Positions 1-10,240 of a stretch of 64,000 nucleotides of DNA are shown piece by piece. Position 1 is the first letter of the stretch. The number at the start of each line of letters is the position of its first letter. The notes under the pieces are model-generated. The model was not told where the DNA came from and made no database searches. It worked only from the letters and a program-made list of their open reading frames with translations. Position numbers and translations under genes: made by a program. Source of the DNA: Micrasema longulum (Eukaryota; Arthropoda; Insecta; Trichoptera; Brachycentridae); NCBI GenBank assembly GCA_022494885.1, contig JAGVSM010002781.1, positions 79,723 to 143,722 of the forward strand. Reading direction: 5' to 3'.

Positions 1-91
1 CAAAAATGACCAAGATACGCTGCGATTGGTGTACCAATACAGTGCCCAAAGCACCATTAGGTGCGGAAAGGGAATGATGATGATGATGATG
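1..91 (+). mobile_element. SINE-1, 3' portion (cut by window edge)
   Basis: The stretch matches the 3' half of the tRNA-headed SINE repeated through the window: the 'agatacgctgcg' block, then 'cagtgccc', then 'accattaggtgcggaaag', ending in a run of GAT triplets. The same order, inverted, is seen at 2371-2460 and 45087-45150. The tRNA-like head would lie left of base 1. The GAT tail is typical of a microsatellite-type SINE tail. Confidence 0.75.
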
Positions 92-1870
92 ATATTCTTA
101 GCATGCTAATTAAATTAGATACAAATTTAAATAATTGCTATTGTACAGTGCGCGTGCATTATTCCGCAATATCGTGGGAGGATGAATACACCATTGTTCG
201 TACATCGTGAAGTAACTACGGTTGGCTAACACCTAGCGAAATTATTGTGCCGGCTGTACGTAGAATTACGCAATGAATAAAATAATTAAATTCAATGTAA
301 TGTTCCATTTGCCAGTCGCCATTTTGGGAAAGGCTTTTGATTCAGTTGGTTGAGGAAGCCATATGCTATTTGCTCGATTTGAATACATTTTAATGTATAT
401 TTTCACTGAAATATTTTTTATTTTTTTAAATTTTACTTTACAATACGACCAAGACGCATTTACAACAATTATACAGGTAAGTACAAACAAAGTAGGTAAT
501 AATTTAAAAATAAACATTTTTTTTTTGTATACATGTAGTAAAAATAAAAAGCATACTGAAATGCAAAATAAAAAATGAAACTTTGCATAGTAAAAAATAT
601 AAAAAAATACGAGGAAAATGTTACAATTAAATTGAAAATTGTAAATAGCTTGTAAAGAATTTAAACAAAAAAATAAATACATATATACACGTATGAAAAA
701 ATGGTATTAACAAATTAATGTTAAAAACCAGTAGTAAAAATTAGTTTACAGTAAGTATATATAAGATAATAATTTAATATATGGTACACAAAAATATTTG
801 ATAAATGAATTTCGGAAAGAGATAAGATAATAATACGCATAAAAAACAGAGAAAAAATTGCCTGACAAAGAAAGTTTTATTACGACTTTAATAATTAGTT
901 TAGACAAGCCATTTAAGAATGTTTTAAAATGAGAAATTGTTGTATTAAAAATGTCTATTTTATATTATTTTATTTTTATTTATCAAGGAAAAACAACAGT
1001 TGTTATATAAGAATTAAAAATACAAAAAATAGTACATAAATCCAGTTAAAGTTTATCACAAATATAATGAGAGAACATGTTACACAGTAAAGAAAAAAAT
1101 AAAACATTATATAAGACATGAGAAAAAGAAAAAAAAAGAGCTCGTAAGAAGGTTAAGGGATGAGGAAATAGGGTGGAGGAGTGGAGGAGAGGGGTTTTCG
1201 TTATATAGTTGACCAATTCAAAATTTTCAAATTATAAAATAAACACATTTAAAGGAACATAAACTTATTACACTGACAAATGTTTCATTTAACAGTGTTT
1301 CAAAAAGTTTTTTTTTTGTTTTTAAGTTATTAAATTTTGTATAAAAATATCTTAATGGGGACAAAGTAAATTAAAATTGTAGCAGCTACTATAAATAAAC
1401 GAGTTTTGAACATAACTTTTTTCGGTATTGAATTATTAAAAAAATGAAATTGTCGTGTTGACTTTATGGGACAATTGATTGAAATACGCTCCAAGAGATA
1501 TGGACTATCGATAAAATTGTTTAAAATTTTAAAGAGGAAAAACTGATTAAACTATGAAAATAGGGAGTTAAACTATGGGAAGTTAAACTATGAAAAGAAG
1601 AAGAGTCTTCCTACGAGTCAAAATATATCACTAAGTAAAGTAAAGTAAATTTGTTGGCTAAGGAATATAAACGCGAAATCGGAGAGTTTATAAGATTCAG
1701 GAGTTTACAACAATCGAGCTCCAAATTCAAAATAAAAAAAAAGGTCATTTATTTTTCCACTATCTTCTAAAAAAATTAAAGTTAAAGTGTCTAATAGATA
1801 CGTGTAATTTATGTTATCTAAGGAAATATACATAAAAAGAGATAGAAAATTTCTTTTAGAAGGGTCTACG
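92..1870. other. A+T-rich stretch with no recognised gene
   Basis: This stretch has long A and T runs and no long open frame. The two overlapping frames at 266-682 and 363-578 are low-complexity Lys/Ile/Phe-rich translations on opposite strands and look like by-products of A+T richness. Around 1130-1200 there is a purine-rich patch (aag/gga runs) of the kind seen on the antisense strand of the LINE 3' UTR at 2820-2935, so it may be an old LINE 3' UTR, but I could not align it with confidence. Confidence 0.5.
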
Positions 1871-1872
1871 GT

Positions 1873-2110
1873 AGTTTTGGTCTGTATCCGGGAGGATTAA
1901 GAATACAGTTCTGTGTACGTGATAGAATTAGAATCCTTGACGAGTATTTTCGATTTGATTGCTGATCTTAGGTTAAAATCCTCAAAAAGGAAATCGAGTG
2001 GAGGAAAGCTCACCTCATAGTGCAGTGGTTATCCTGTTTGCCTACCGTGCTTGAGGCAGGTCATGGGTTTAAGAATTTGCCTCTCGGTAATCTCATTCAT
2101 ACAGGTTAAT
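1873..2110 (+). mobile_element. SINE-1 5' half with upstream module
   Basis: A tRNA-like head starts near 2010 ('cctcatagtgcagtggtta' is A-box-like), followed by 'gcctaccgtgcttgaggcaggtcatgggtt' in two parts as a B-box-like region. About 130 bp upstream (from 'gtatccgggaggattaagaa' to 'aaatcgagtggagg') also occurs, diverged, before the heads at 27240 and 35300, so it is part of the repeat. The 3' body is missing here; the element decays into A+T-rich sequence after about 2110. Confidence 0.6.
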
Positions 2111-2120
2111 GAGAGCCAAA

Positions 2121-2370
2121 TTTTGGTCTTCATGTATATAAAGAACCACAATATGGTCAAGTTCTCACATATTACTAATTTTTTTTATTTTTGACTTATT
2201 CTATACAAATCTGTTTAAAAAAATACACATATAATAAAATGTAAAAATGAGAAAGAAAACACAAACCTATTTTCAAATAAAAATAAAATACAGTAAAAAG
2301 TTTGTTTCCCACTTTTAGCTGAATCTTGTAAGCTGCAATCAGCATTGCCAACACTATCGATTTTTCGGTA
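2121..2370. other. Unassigned A+T-rich spacer
   Basis: No repeat or gene recognised. The minus-strand frame at 2196-2432 runs into the neighbouring SINE and is not a credible gene. Confidence 0.4.
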
Positions 2371-2636
2371 GATCTCATCATCATCATTCCCTTTCCGAAC
2401 CTAATGGTACATAGGGCACTGCATTGGTGCACTAACCGCAGCGTATCTTGATTATTTTTGGTACACGAAGGTAAGGTGATCAGTCTTACGCTTCAGGTAC
2501 TAGTCTAGGGATTATGAAATATTCTAATGTTAAAACGCCCTTTTAAATTATATTTCATATCAACTATGTCGGGAATCGAACCCGAGACCTCTTGCGTGGT
2601 AGGCAAATGCCCTGACCATTACACCACGAGGCCGAA
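2371..2636 (-). mobile_element. SINE-1, near full length
   Basis: Read on the minus strand: a tRNA-like head (A box 'tggtgtaatggtcaggg', anticodon-arm-like 'gcctaccacgc', B box 'gggttcgattcc') at about 2636-2565. A body of ~190 nt with 'agcgtaagactgatcacctt' and 'gatacgctgcggtt' follows, and a tail of GAT triplets at 2371-2385. The head is closest by eye to tRNA-Gly or tRNA-Val. This copy is the best reference for the family in the window; the RNA polymerase III promoter is inferred from the A and B boxes. Confidence 0.85.
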
Positions 2637-2715
2637 AATTAGGCCGGTAGATCTACCGATTGAAATTCTACCGATTTTTAAACATTCCCTGGTAAAATAA
2701 AATTTCACTGTGTAA

Positions 2716-3500
2716 ATGTTTTTTTATTTATTTATTATAAATGAGGTCCTAGCCAATTATTACAACAGTTATATGAAAAAACAAATAAACATACGAGAAA
2801 CTTAAAAAAAATTAGCAAAGACAAACAAGGGTAATAAATTACTCTATGGGAAAAAGGAAAAAATAGGAAAGAGGAAAGAGGAAAAAGGAAAGGAGGAGAG
2901 ATCAAGGAAGAGAAAGGAGATGTTTCTTCAGACGTGATTAAAACAAAGATAATGTAGTAACATTTTTGATGGTGGATGGGAGATGATTCCACAGTCGAGC
3001 CGCATGGACACTATATGAGTTAGAGAAGAAAGAGGAATTGTGGATGGGTATTAAGAGAGTGCCTTGAGAATGAGAACGAAGAGGTAAACCATGAACTGAT
3101 AAGCGTTGAAATTTTCACACAGGTATATAGGAGCGTTAGGACTATGAAGTACATTGAACAGAAGTGAGAGGGAGTGATAGTCTCTCCGCTGTCTAATTTT
3201 GAGCCATTTCAGTTGCCTACGATAATCAGAAATATGGTCATATTTCCTAAGACCAAAAATGTACCTTATGCATGTATTCTGAAGTCGTTCAAGTTTATCG
3301 AGTTGCTCACAGCTTAAATAAGTCATGGAAACATCATCGTAATCTAGAATGGGTAGTAGTAATGCTTGTACAAGAGTGCATTTAGTACTAATGGGTAAGA
3401 ATTTTTGCAACCTTCTAAGTGAGTGTAGACTGAAAAATATTTTGCGGCTTAATTCATTAGTATGAGCTCGCCAGCAGAGATGTTCATCCATTTGTACTCC
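2716..3500 (-). pseudogene. LINE-A-like retrotransposon, RT C-terminal end and 3' UTR
   Basis: The minus-strand frame 3491-3051 reads through the region downstream of the RT catalytic core of a jockey/CR1-like LINE: 'SLHSLRRLQKFLP', 'LLLPILDY', 'DKLERLQNTCIRYIFGLRKYD', 'RRQLKWLKIRQRR'. After about 3075 the homologous sequence continues in another frame ('GTLLIPIHNSSF', 'AARLWNHLPS'), so there is at least one frameshift. The 3' UTR is pyrimidine-rich on the sense strand (2820-2935) and ends with an A/AATA-type tail at 2716-2735. The element is 5'-truncated near 3500. It parallels the frames at 8179, 40972 and 45048 but is a distinct subfamily. Not functional. Confidence 0.85.
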
Positions 3501-4289
3501 TAGGTTTGCAATTCCTACATTATTCTTGGTTCACTTTTATTGTCTGGTACTTCTGTCGCGTGGCAGTCAAAATCAGATCCGATCTTGTTGTCAGGAAGGA
3601 GGGGCACTTGACGAATTACATAACACAGTGGATCGAATAGTTAATGATCGCAAAATATATTATTTGCGATCGCGGTGAGAATATAAAAAATCACATGTAC
3701 ACACGCCCAATTCAGTTGTTGTTCTGGCGCCGGATCAATATAGGTACCCACGGTAGGCAAAATGCAACATCTTAACCAGGGTCCAGTAGGTAGCAAATAA
3801 ATCCGAACGCCTTATCCTAGCAAATGTGCAATCTATATAATATATATAGATGTGTGCACATAGATTCAATGTTGCGTAGCCATGGAGGTTGACAATGCTA
3901 GCTAAACCTCTTTCCACCCATCCACGACACACGGGTTGATAATGAATCTACTGAAATCAACCAATTAATCTTTCAGGATCTACATGGAAAACATTCCAAA
4001 AAACATTTCATTTACATCATGCAATAAATTGAGTGAAAATTATAATATAAGTAATCAGATCATATTTATTTTACAACTTTCCCCTAGCACCTGTCACGTA
4101 TGACGTAGGTAATGCTTACTGCTAATATTGTGAGGTTGTTGTGACCTTTTAGCAAGACAAGCCATTGTATATTATTGATAATAATATACAAAATACATAC
4201 AAAGTCTTCTTATACTGTTATTGTTATTTCTCTGAATGCACGGTGGATCAAAAGCACATGCAACAAAAAAGCAAAACAAATAAAAGTTA
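3501..4289. other. Unassigned intergenic DNA
   Basis: No frame, RNA or repeat that I can support. It is less A+T-biased than its surroundings around 3540-3740. The minus-strand frame at 3735-3932 shows no known motif. Confidence 0.4.
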
Positions 4290-4372
4290 TTACAATATTT
4301 GAGTTTGTCCAAATGTTTGTAGACAAAAGACTGGATTTCACCCCCTCGGAAGTCATTAAGATAACAAATTTT
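4290..4372 (+). mobile_element. FB-1 terminal fragment
   Basis: The outer end of the FB-1 foldback family: 'atttgagtttgtccaaatg' then 'tttgtagacaaaagactgga' and 'ccccctcgg'. It matches the left end of the copy at 61840 and, inverted, the right ends at 14775 and 16487. Inner parts are absent. Confidence 0.7.
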
Positions 4373-4431
4373 TAAAATTTTTTTTAGTAAAAAAGAAATA
4401 ATTGCGTTCCAATCATTTACCCAAATATTTA

Positions 4432-4562
4432 ATTGTCAAGGCCATTTTCAGCAAGTTGTAAATAACTCACTATTAGAAAATGGAATCAAGTTGGGGTAGA
4501 GTGGGATTCGAACCACAAACCTTCGGTCCGCGAGTCCGAGACACTAGCCGCAGGACCACAAC
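4432..4562 (-). mobile_element. SINE-3, tRNA-headed
   Basis: Minus strand: 'gtggtcctgcggctagtgtc' (A-box region), 'tttgtggttcgaatcccac' (B box), then 'tctaccccaacttgattcc' and a tail with 'actcactatt'-type sequence. A second copy with the same order lies at 58790-58925 on the plus strand, which shows this is a dispersed SINE and not a single-copy tRNA gene. The head is tRNA-like but unassigned; the anticodon loop may read CGC. Confidence 0.7.
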
Positions 4563-4570
4563 ACGATTTA

Positions 4571-4842
4571 AATTACAACAGGGATGGAGAATACCTTAAA
4601 TAAGGGAATATGGAAGTCCAGGCATTTACAGGGCTTATGACCTGTAATTGGCTGGTTTAAGTGGCCACTTACACACACACACACACACACTGTGTAACAT
4701 TCACCATTTTGTCGATGTTTGAACATCCATATTTCTTCATTTTTTTCCATTTTAAACCAGCCAATGACAGGTCATAAGCCCTGTAAATGCCTAGACTTCC
4801 ATATTCCCCTATTTAAGGTATTCTCCATCCCTGTTGTAATTT
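4571..4842. mobile_element. FB-1 foldback element with (AC)10 centre
   Basis: A nearly symmetrical element. The left arm 'aattacaacagggatggag' through 'ggcatttacagggcttatga' and 'cctgtaattggctggtttaa' is mirrored by the right arm starting 'ttaaaccagccaatgacagg' and ending 'ctccatccctgttgtaatt'. Arms are ~87 bp each; the centre holds (AC)10 at 4671-4690 and the FB-1 signature 'tgtgtaacattcaccatttt'. Outer terminal parts seen in other copies are missing here. Non-coding; presumably moved by a transposase in trans. Confidence 0.8.
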
Positions 4843-4845
4843 GGT

Positions 4846-5214
4846 AAATAAAAGTTATATTTATTTTATTTTAAATTAATGTTATAGTATATTAATTAAA
4901 TTGAAACATTTAAAAAATCAGTTTTTCTGTCTTAACACATTAAAAATATATCTTTGTTGTTCTCAAGGAATAGTATAGTATATTGATCAAATTTAAAATA
5001 GCTTTTCAACATCAAAGAGCGTGTAAAGCGTATGTTCAAAAACTTTATTCACTGAATATTATAGCATATTTATCAAATTTTAAAAAAATGAGCTTGTCAT
5101 AAAGCTTTTAAATTACATTTTACACCATGTAAAATGTATGTAGTATATTTTGTTCACTGAACTTTTTTTATTATTACGTGGCTACTCTCAAGTAAAAATC
5201 CTTCAAAAGATGAT
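4846..5214. other. Unassigned A+T-rich spacer
   Basis: No supported gene or repeat. Short phrases such as 'tagtatattgatcaaatt' recur loosely (4978, 5063), which suggests weak local duplication. Confidence 0.35.
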
Positions 5215-5651
5215 CAATTGAACGTAGTTACGCAGAAAGAAGCCAGCCAAAAGTGAAACTGAGATAATAGCACTTTTGTAAAAAGGGAGAAATATAAAAT
5301 TAACAGGTGGAATGTTTTTGTTTTTGACTTTAACAAAAGATAAACAACGAATACATAATTTGTTTTTTAAATTACAAACAAGAATCAAATTATGTATTTG
5401 ACCAGTTTAAATGATTTTTAAAGTACCATAAGATTTTTCTAGTGCTGAGGGTGTTTTCTGCAAATTGAGAAATGCCGTTTTTCTGATCAACCCCATTTTC
5501 AGAAGGTGATTAAATACAGTTTTTTTTGTATGAATGTGGTCTGGCTGTTTTGAGCAGAACATAGAATTGACCTCACTGCACCCGATAACATTAATATCTC
5601 ATTTTTTCAAAATTATGGACTGGCTGCTGTCTGTATAACTACGTTCAATTG
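5215..5651. mobile_element. MITE-2, 437 bp inverted-repeat element
   Basis: The ends are 'caattgaacgtagttacgc' and 'taactacgttcaattg', giving imperfect terminal inverted repeats of about 32 bp ('agccagcc' / 'ggactggct' inside). A second copy lies at 40360-40800, where a sister repeat shows the uninserted site. The direct repeat here would be CAATT. The interior has no frame of note (5203-5388 on the minus strand is a by-product). Confidence 0.75.
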
Positions 5652-6255
5652 GCCGTACTGTCAACTGGTTAGTGCGTTTGCCGCCATTAAATAAGTAAAA
5701 AGAAAAATAATTACAATTTTAAAAAATCTATCAAACGAATGTTATTTTATCGTGCCGTGTAGACCATCGTATGGGGGCCTTATGGTTTATCGACTTGTTA
5801 TTGAAGACAGTTGGTTATTGTACGCTGGTTATTAGTTATTGCACATGCATTTTGCAGGCACCCTGTATCTGCAAAATATAAGTACTGCAGCTGTGTTGAA
5901 ATACGATCGTACAGCAGTTTCTTGTCGTAATAATGATATTGTTAAGGTGTGGTTACACGGAACGGCGCGCCGTACGTTCAGACATTATTATGACATGCAA
6001 AGCGTAGTACCTACTGGAACCGGCATTAAATTTTATGATTTTTATTATCATTTTATTTAGCGTGTGGTAAGATTTTCGATTAAAAAAACGCGTCTAAAAC
6101 AGCCAAAAATCGTCAGATTAATCATTAATATAATATGTATACTAATCTAGGAAAAAAATACTCTTACAATTACGTATTTAAACTTGATATAAAAATATTC
6201 CGTATATTTCTTGATTAAAACTCATGCATTGTATTGAAATACTTTAAAAAATATG
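5652..6255. other. Unassigned spacer
   Basis: Nothing recognised. The plus-strand frame 5839-6060 has ordinary composition but no motif I know. Confidence 0.35.
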
Positions 6256-6261
6256 AAGAAT

Positions 6262-7012
6262 AATATAACAAACTTAATGAAGTCACTGAAATTAAATATT
6301 TAGGTGTAATGTTGGATTCAAAACTTACATTTCACCAAAACGCTAAGATGGTAATAAATAAGATTGCAAAAAAAATATCAATTTTGGGAAAGATCAGAAG
6401 ATTTATTGATAGGGACTCTTGCAAAACTATTTACAAAGCAATTATTGAACCACACGTTAACTACTGTGGTAGCATTTTAATTTTATCAAACAAAGAAAAC
6501 ATAGATAAACTAACTGTATTACAAAATAAAGCCTTTAGAATCATTTTGAAAAAAAACAGATATACGAGGGTAAAGTCGATGGTAAATGAGATGAAATTAT
6601 TAACATACAAACAAAGAATATTTTACAATACAATGATATTTGTTCATAAAATTATAAACTCTAATAAAAAAACAGAATTTTGGAAAAAAATTGATCGGAA
6701 CCAGCATGAACACGATCACAATACTAGAAAAGAACAAAATTAGACTTCCATTTAGGAAAAAGGCAAAGTCACCAAAATTCAATTTTATTTAAAGCAAGTA
6801 AAAAGTATAACGAAATGGAAAAAAATATTTATGAAGAAAAAAACATCTCAAAATTTAATATAATGGTCAAGACATATGTGATAAACAATTTATAAATTAA
6901 ATATATTTGCAATGTTATTATTAGAACACTCATAACAATATGTATGATATGTGTGCCCTACTTTAAGATTTAAATAAAATAAAATAAAAATTAAAAAAAA
7001 AAAAATTAAAAA
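6262..7012 (+). pseudogene. LINE-C retrotransposon, RT C-terminal end and tail
   Basis: An open frame runs from about 6262 to 6743 and carries 'EVTEIKYLGVMLDSKLTFH', 'KIAKKISILGKIRRFIDR', 'IIEPHVNYCGSIL', 'DKLTVLQNKAFRIIL' and 'LLTYKQRIFY', the segment that follows the RT catalytic domain in jockey/R1-like non-LTR elements. After the stop at 6743 homologous sequence continues in another frame ('LPFRKKAK', 'FKASKKYNEMEKNIYEEKN'), a frameshift. The 3' UTR ends in an AATAAAATAAAAT-type tail at about 6970-7012. The N-terminus and the (F/Y)xDD part are absent. Closest relatives in the window are 24690-25590 and 33425-34241. Confidence 0.85.
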
Positions 7013-7131
7013 AACTCGTACATTGTATTGAAATAATTTTTTATTATAAGAAAAATATTAAGAATAATATAAAAAATTAATAATTAAGTATTTCACTAAC
7101 AAATAATACAAAATTATTATTAACATTTCAA

Positions 7132-7262
7132 ACATTAACTTTGTGGTCAAACATCTTACTAACTGTTATTAAATATTTGTGTATAACCACTTACTGACTT
7201 TTCTTTGTCTGCCGGTTTCAAGACGTACCCGTCTCTTCGCCAGGACCACAAAGTTAATGCTT
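7132..7262 (-). ncRNA. Hammerhead-like motif within an inverted repeat
   Basis: On the minus strand from 7253: stem-I strand 'ctttgtggtc', core CTGGCGA, a stem-loop 'gagacggg' / 'tacgtctt', then GAAA, CCGG, and a strand 'agacaaag' that can pair back. This is the order of hammerhead elements. The core differs from consensus (CTGGCGA for CUGANGA) and there is one extra nucleotide before stem II. The module is bracketed by inverted 'cattaactttgtggtc' (7134-7149) and its complement (7245-7260). Known context: Penelope-like elements carry such ribozymes. Activity is not established. Confidence 0.45.
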
Positions 7263-8164
7263 AAAACATTAAAAAAAACTAATGTTATGTTTAATTTGTA
7301 GTAAAACAGCTAAATTATGTGAAGAAAAAAATTAGATTGGTTCGGTCAAACATTTTATGTTTTCGTAGGACTTCCAAAGATCAAGTTTACGCTCGTTTCA
7401 TAGCAATCAACGGAAGTATAAAATCAGAATAATATTATTACATAATTATCTATTCCAGAATTAAAAGAAGTGCGGCTTGTTTTTCGTGCTAAAAAAATTC
7501 AAACATTATCAACCTTCCGGGCCTTAATTATTTAAAATTAAGACCGCTAGAAATTTCGACCCCAAAATGTAATATTTGTTATTCGAAGTGATCGAGATGA
7601 AAAATTAAGAAAAATCTGTCATTCAAAATAATGCTACAATAACCACACAAATTATTCAGATACAAAATAAATTAATGACAAACGATAATAATTAATTTTT
7701 ATTCATTGTACAATGTTGGGAAAAACATGGAGATATAATAAATATACCAGTGTACTGTTGGGCAAGTTATTTAAATGACTCAAGATGGCAACCAGGTAGT
7801 AATTACTACCTAAATAAGTAATATAAAACAACAAGAATTAATTTTACCTCTTGTAAGGCTTCGAAAAATATTTAAATACATTGTTGAACTATCTGATCTG
7901 TAGATTCGTATCTCAACAGAGTCGGAGATTCATTAAGGGCCAGTTGCCCTATCAATAATAAGGTTTAAAATATACATTAGGTAATTAAAAATCATAAGAA
8001 ATGTATTTAAAAAAAATACCATAAGTAATAGAGCCATACAGATATCAGTCAAAAAAGCAAAATCAAAATAACCGACAAGACAGAAATTGGCTAGTTGAGT
8101 CTAGTTCGTTAGTTAGTGATAATATATCTATAATGTCACGATTAGGTTAACGAAGTTAGTCGTA
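7263..8164. other. Unassigned A+T-rich DNA
   Basis: No gene, tRNA or repeat recognised over about 900 bp. There are scattered A and T runs and no open frame above the background. Confidence 0.4.
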
Positions 8165-8430
8165 ACCTTTATAGCAGTTTGCACTCACTTAAAAGATTAC
8201 AGAATTTCTTGCCAATTAATGTTAAGCAAACATTAGTCCAGAGATTACTTCTTCCACTCCTTGACTATGCGGATGTATGTTATCCAGATGCTAACTCTAA
8301 ATTACTTGATAAGTTAGAACGATTACAGAATATTTGTATTCGTTATATCTTTGATTTTAGCAAATTTGACCAAATAACCGAGTATCGCACGCAACTACAC
8401 TGACTCAGTATCAGGTATAGAAGAAACATT
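8165..8430 (+). pseudogene. LINE-A, 5' piece of an interrupted copy
   Basis: A plus frame from about 8167 reads 'SLHSLKRLQNFLPINVKQTL', 'LLLPLLDYADVCYPD', 'LLDKLERLQNICIRYIF' and 'QITEYRTQLH', then a stop at 8401 where the copy at 41036 has Trp. The homologous reading ('LSIRYRRNIHI') stops abruptly near 8430, where antisense LINE-B begins, and resumes at about 9565. So this is half of one LINE-A copy, later split by insertion. The product would have been part of an RT/endonuclease ORF2 protein. Dead copy. Confidence 0.85.
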
Positions 8431-9560
8431 CATATTTATTTTTATTTTATTATTTTTTTTTTATTAACATACACGGCATAATTGCCTTTTACAAATTTAT
8501 AATATAAACATATAAGGTTTGATATTTTTTAAACTACATATTTGCACTAAAAACTAAGGAACAATAATCAAGCCTAAAAATTATATAACATAATATTTTT
8601 AAAAAAAAAGTTTAAATAAAACAAAAGTTTGAAATAAAAAGTATACGAGAACTTTAAAAATTAATATAAAAAGTAAATCAAATTTTAAACATAATAAGGT
8701 TTATAATAAAAATATATATAAAAGAAGAAAAAAAACAGAAAATCATATATGAAGTAACTACATTAAATATGATTACTGCTCATCTTTGAAAAAGTTGATA
8801 AGGTTTGTTCTATAAGAACAATACCCCACATTAAATATATCCGATATGTGGGAACAACTATTGCCGAGTTCATGAAGTCGGCTTAATACGGCATTACAAT
8901 TATACACTGTGCGTGAGTTGTTACTGCAAAACGGTGGCACCCGCCTAGTTATCCTTCCAGGCACCCTGAAGTTGACGAGTGACAAAAGTTCTGGGCAATC
9001 CCATATAGAATGCACAATTTTATACAAATTTAACAGGTCTATAATTTTTCTTCTATCGTTAAGTTTAATCAAATTTAATGTTTTTAATAAAAAATCGTAA
9101 TTTAAAAATTAATGACTAATTCCAAGTTTAAAATTTATGTATCTTAAGAATTTTTTTTGGACCCTTTCCAGAAAATTTTGATGACAATTGTAGTAAGGAG
9201 TCCAAATTGTCGAGTTGTACTCTAACTGACTTCTCACTAAAGAAGTATACATCAACTTCAAAGTGCCTATGTTTTTGAATTCATTAGTCACACGTAACAC
9301 GAATCCCAACATTTTCAGAGATTTACTAGTTATGTTGTTAATGTGACTAATGAAGGATAATTTTTGGTCGAAAATGACGCCTAAGTCGCGCACCTCAGAA
9401 GTTGAGATTAATTGAGTATTTTCCATCAGATAATCGAATAATATGGGATTTTTTATTCTAAAAAATCTCATTACCTGGCATTTTTTAATATTCAATTACA
9501 GTTTATTAGCAGAGCACCACTGAAACATTTTATCTAAATTACGCTGCAGAATATTACAAT
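8431..9560 (-). pseudogene. LINE-B, RT C-terminal half, nested in LINE-A
   Basis: Minus strand. Frame 9495-9109 holds 'KCQVMRFFRIKNPILFDYLM', 'SEVRDLGVIFDQKLSFISHI', 'KSLKMLGFVLR', 'LKLMYTSLVRSQLEY' and 'FLERVQKKFLRYI'. It continues in another frame at 9072-8773 ('DRRKIIDLLNLYKIVHS', 'RTVYNCNAVLSRLHELGN', 'DIFNVGYCSYRTNLINFF'), so at least one frameshift separates them. The 3' UTR and a T-rich (sense A-rich) tail occupy 8431-8770. The family is a jockey/CR1-like non-LTR element, 5'-truncated. LINE-A sequence flanks it on both sides. Confidence 0.85.
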
Positions 9561-9564
9561 CATT

Positions 9565-10240
9565 ATTCTTCACTTCTTCACAATATTTTAAATAATCCCA
9601 CTTCGCCTGTTTATCTGAGAGAGCTGTTTGTTTCTAAAAATGTTTGAAAACAAAGTAAATGCTTAAAAAATGTGTAATATTAATCACTATTAATATTTGT
9701 ATTAAAATAACTAATAATATACCAACGTAATTTACTGCCTGTGTATCTGAGAGAGCTCTTCCAACATCTTTCACAACATGGACTATGTCTTCCTTTTAGT
9801 AACGAGAGAACCCTTTTAATACCCTGTCAAAGCTCTAATTTTCTTGCCTCCTCTTTCATAGTAGTAGCCGCTGATTGTGGAATAATCTACCCACTAATGT
9901 TAGAGACGCACCTTCTTTATTTACATTTAAGTCAAGATTGAAATGTCATTATCTAAATATTTAAATTGTTCCTTTATCCTTTGTCTTTCCTTCCCATCCT
10001 CTCTCCTCTCTATAGTATAGTGTAAATTAAAAAAAATATATATGTATTTTGTTAATCGTTGTTTTTAATTTTTGTATAAAATTGAATGATTCAATATGTC
10101 CATGTATTTATAATTTTCTCAAACTGAACGGTTTGGGTAGGTAGGAAGAAATTGCTTTAAGGCAATATGCCCGCCCTTATATGTATATATATATTGTATA
10201 TGTTTATAAATTGTCAAATAATAAAATAAATGTATTTTGT
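9565..10240 (+). pseudogene. LINE-A, 3' piece of the interrupted copy
   Basis: It resumes LINE-A with 'cttcttcacaatattttaaa' and 'tatctgagagagct', matching 41115-41170. It carries the end of the reading frame ('YLRELFQHLSQHGLCLPFSN', 'RTLLIPC', 'FLASSF', 'LYLHLSQD', stop near 9941), then the family 3' UTR: a C/T-rich block (9985-10012), 'ctgaacggtttgggtaggta', the palindromic 'attgctttaaggcaat', 'atgcccgccctta' and a TA/AATAA tail. A 111 bp insert with a target duplication interrupts it at 9626-9736. Confidence 0.85.
9626..9736. mobile_element. 111 bp insertion with 21 bp target duplication
   Basis: LINE-A sequence 'gcctgtttatctgagagagct' appears at 9605-9625 and again at 9737-9757 with one mismatch, on either side of A+T-rich DNA absent from the LINE-A copies at 41036 and 45060. 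The duplication length is typical of non-LTR target-primed insertion. The insert has no tRNA head and no clear A-tail, so its type is unknown; it may be a severely truncated LINE or SINE piece. Confidence 0.65.

Noticed and set aside
266..682. A 138-codon minus-strand frame with hydrophobic stretches, like a small membrane protein
   Set aside because: A+T-driven Phe/Ile/Lys composition, a competing frame on the other strand, no motif and no splice or promoter context.
2565..2636. Functional tRNA gene
   Set aside because: The tRNA-like head is continuous with a body and GAT tail repeated about twelve times; it is a SINE.
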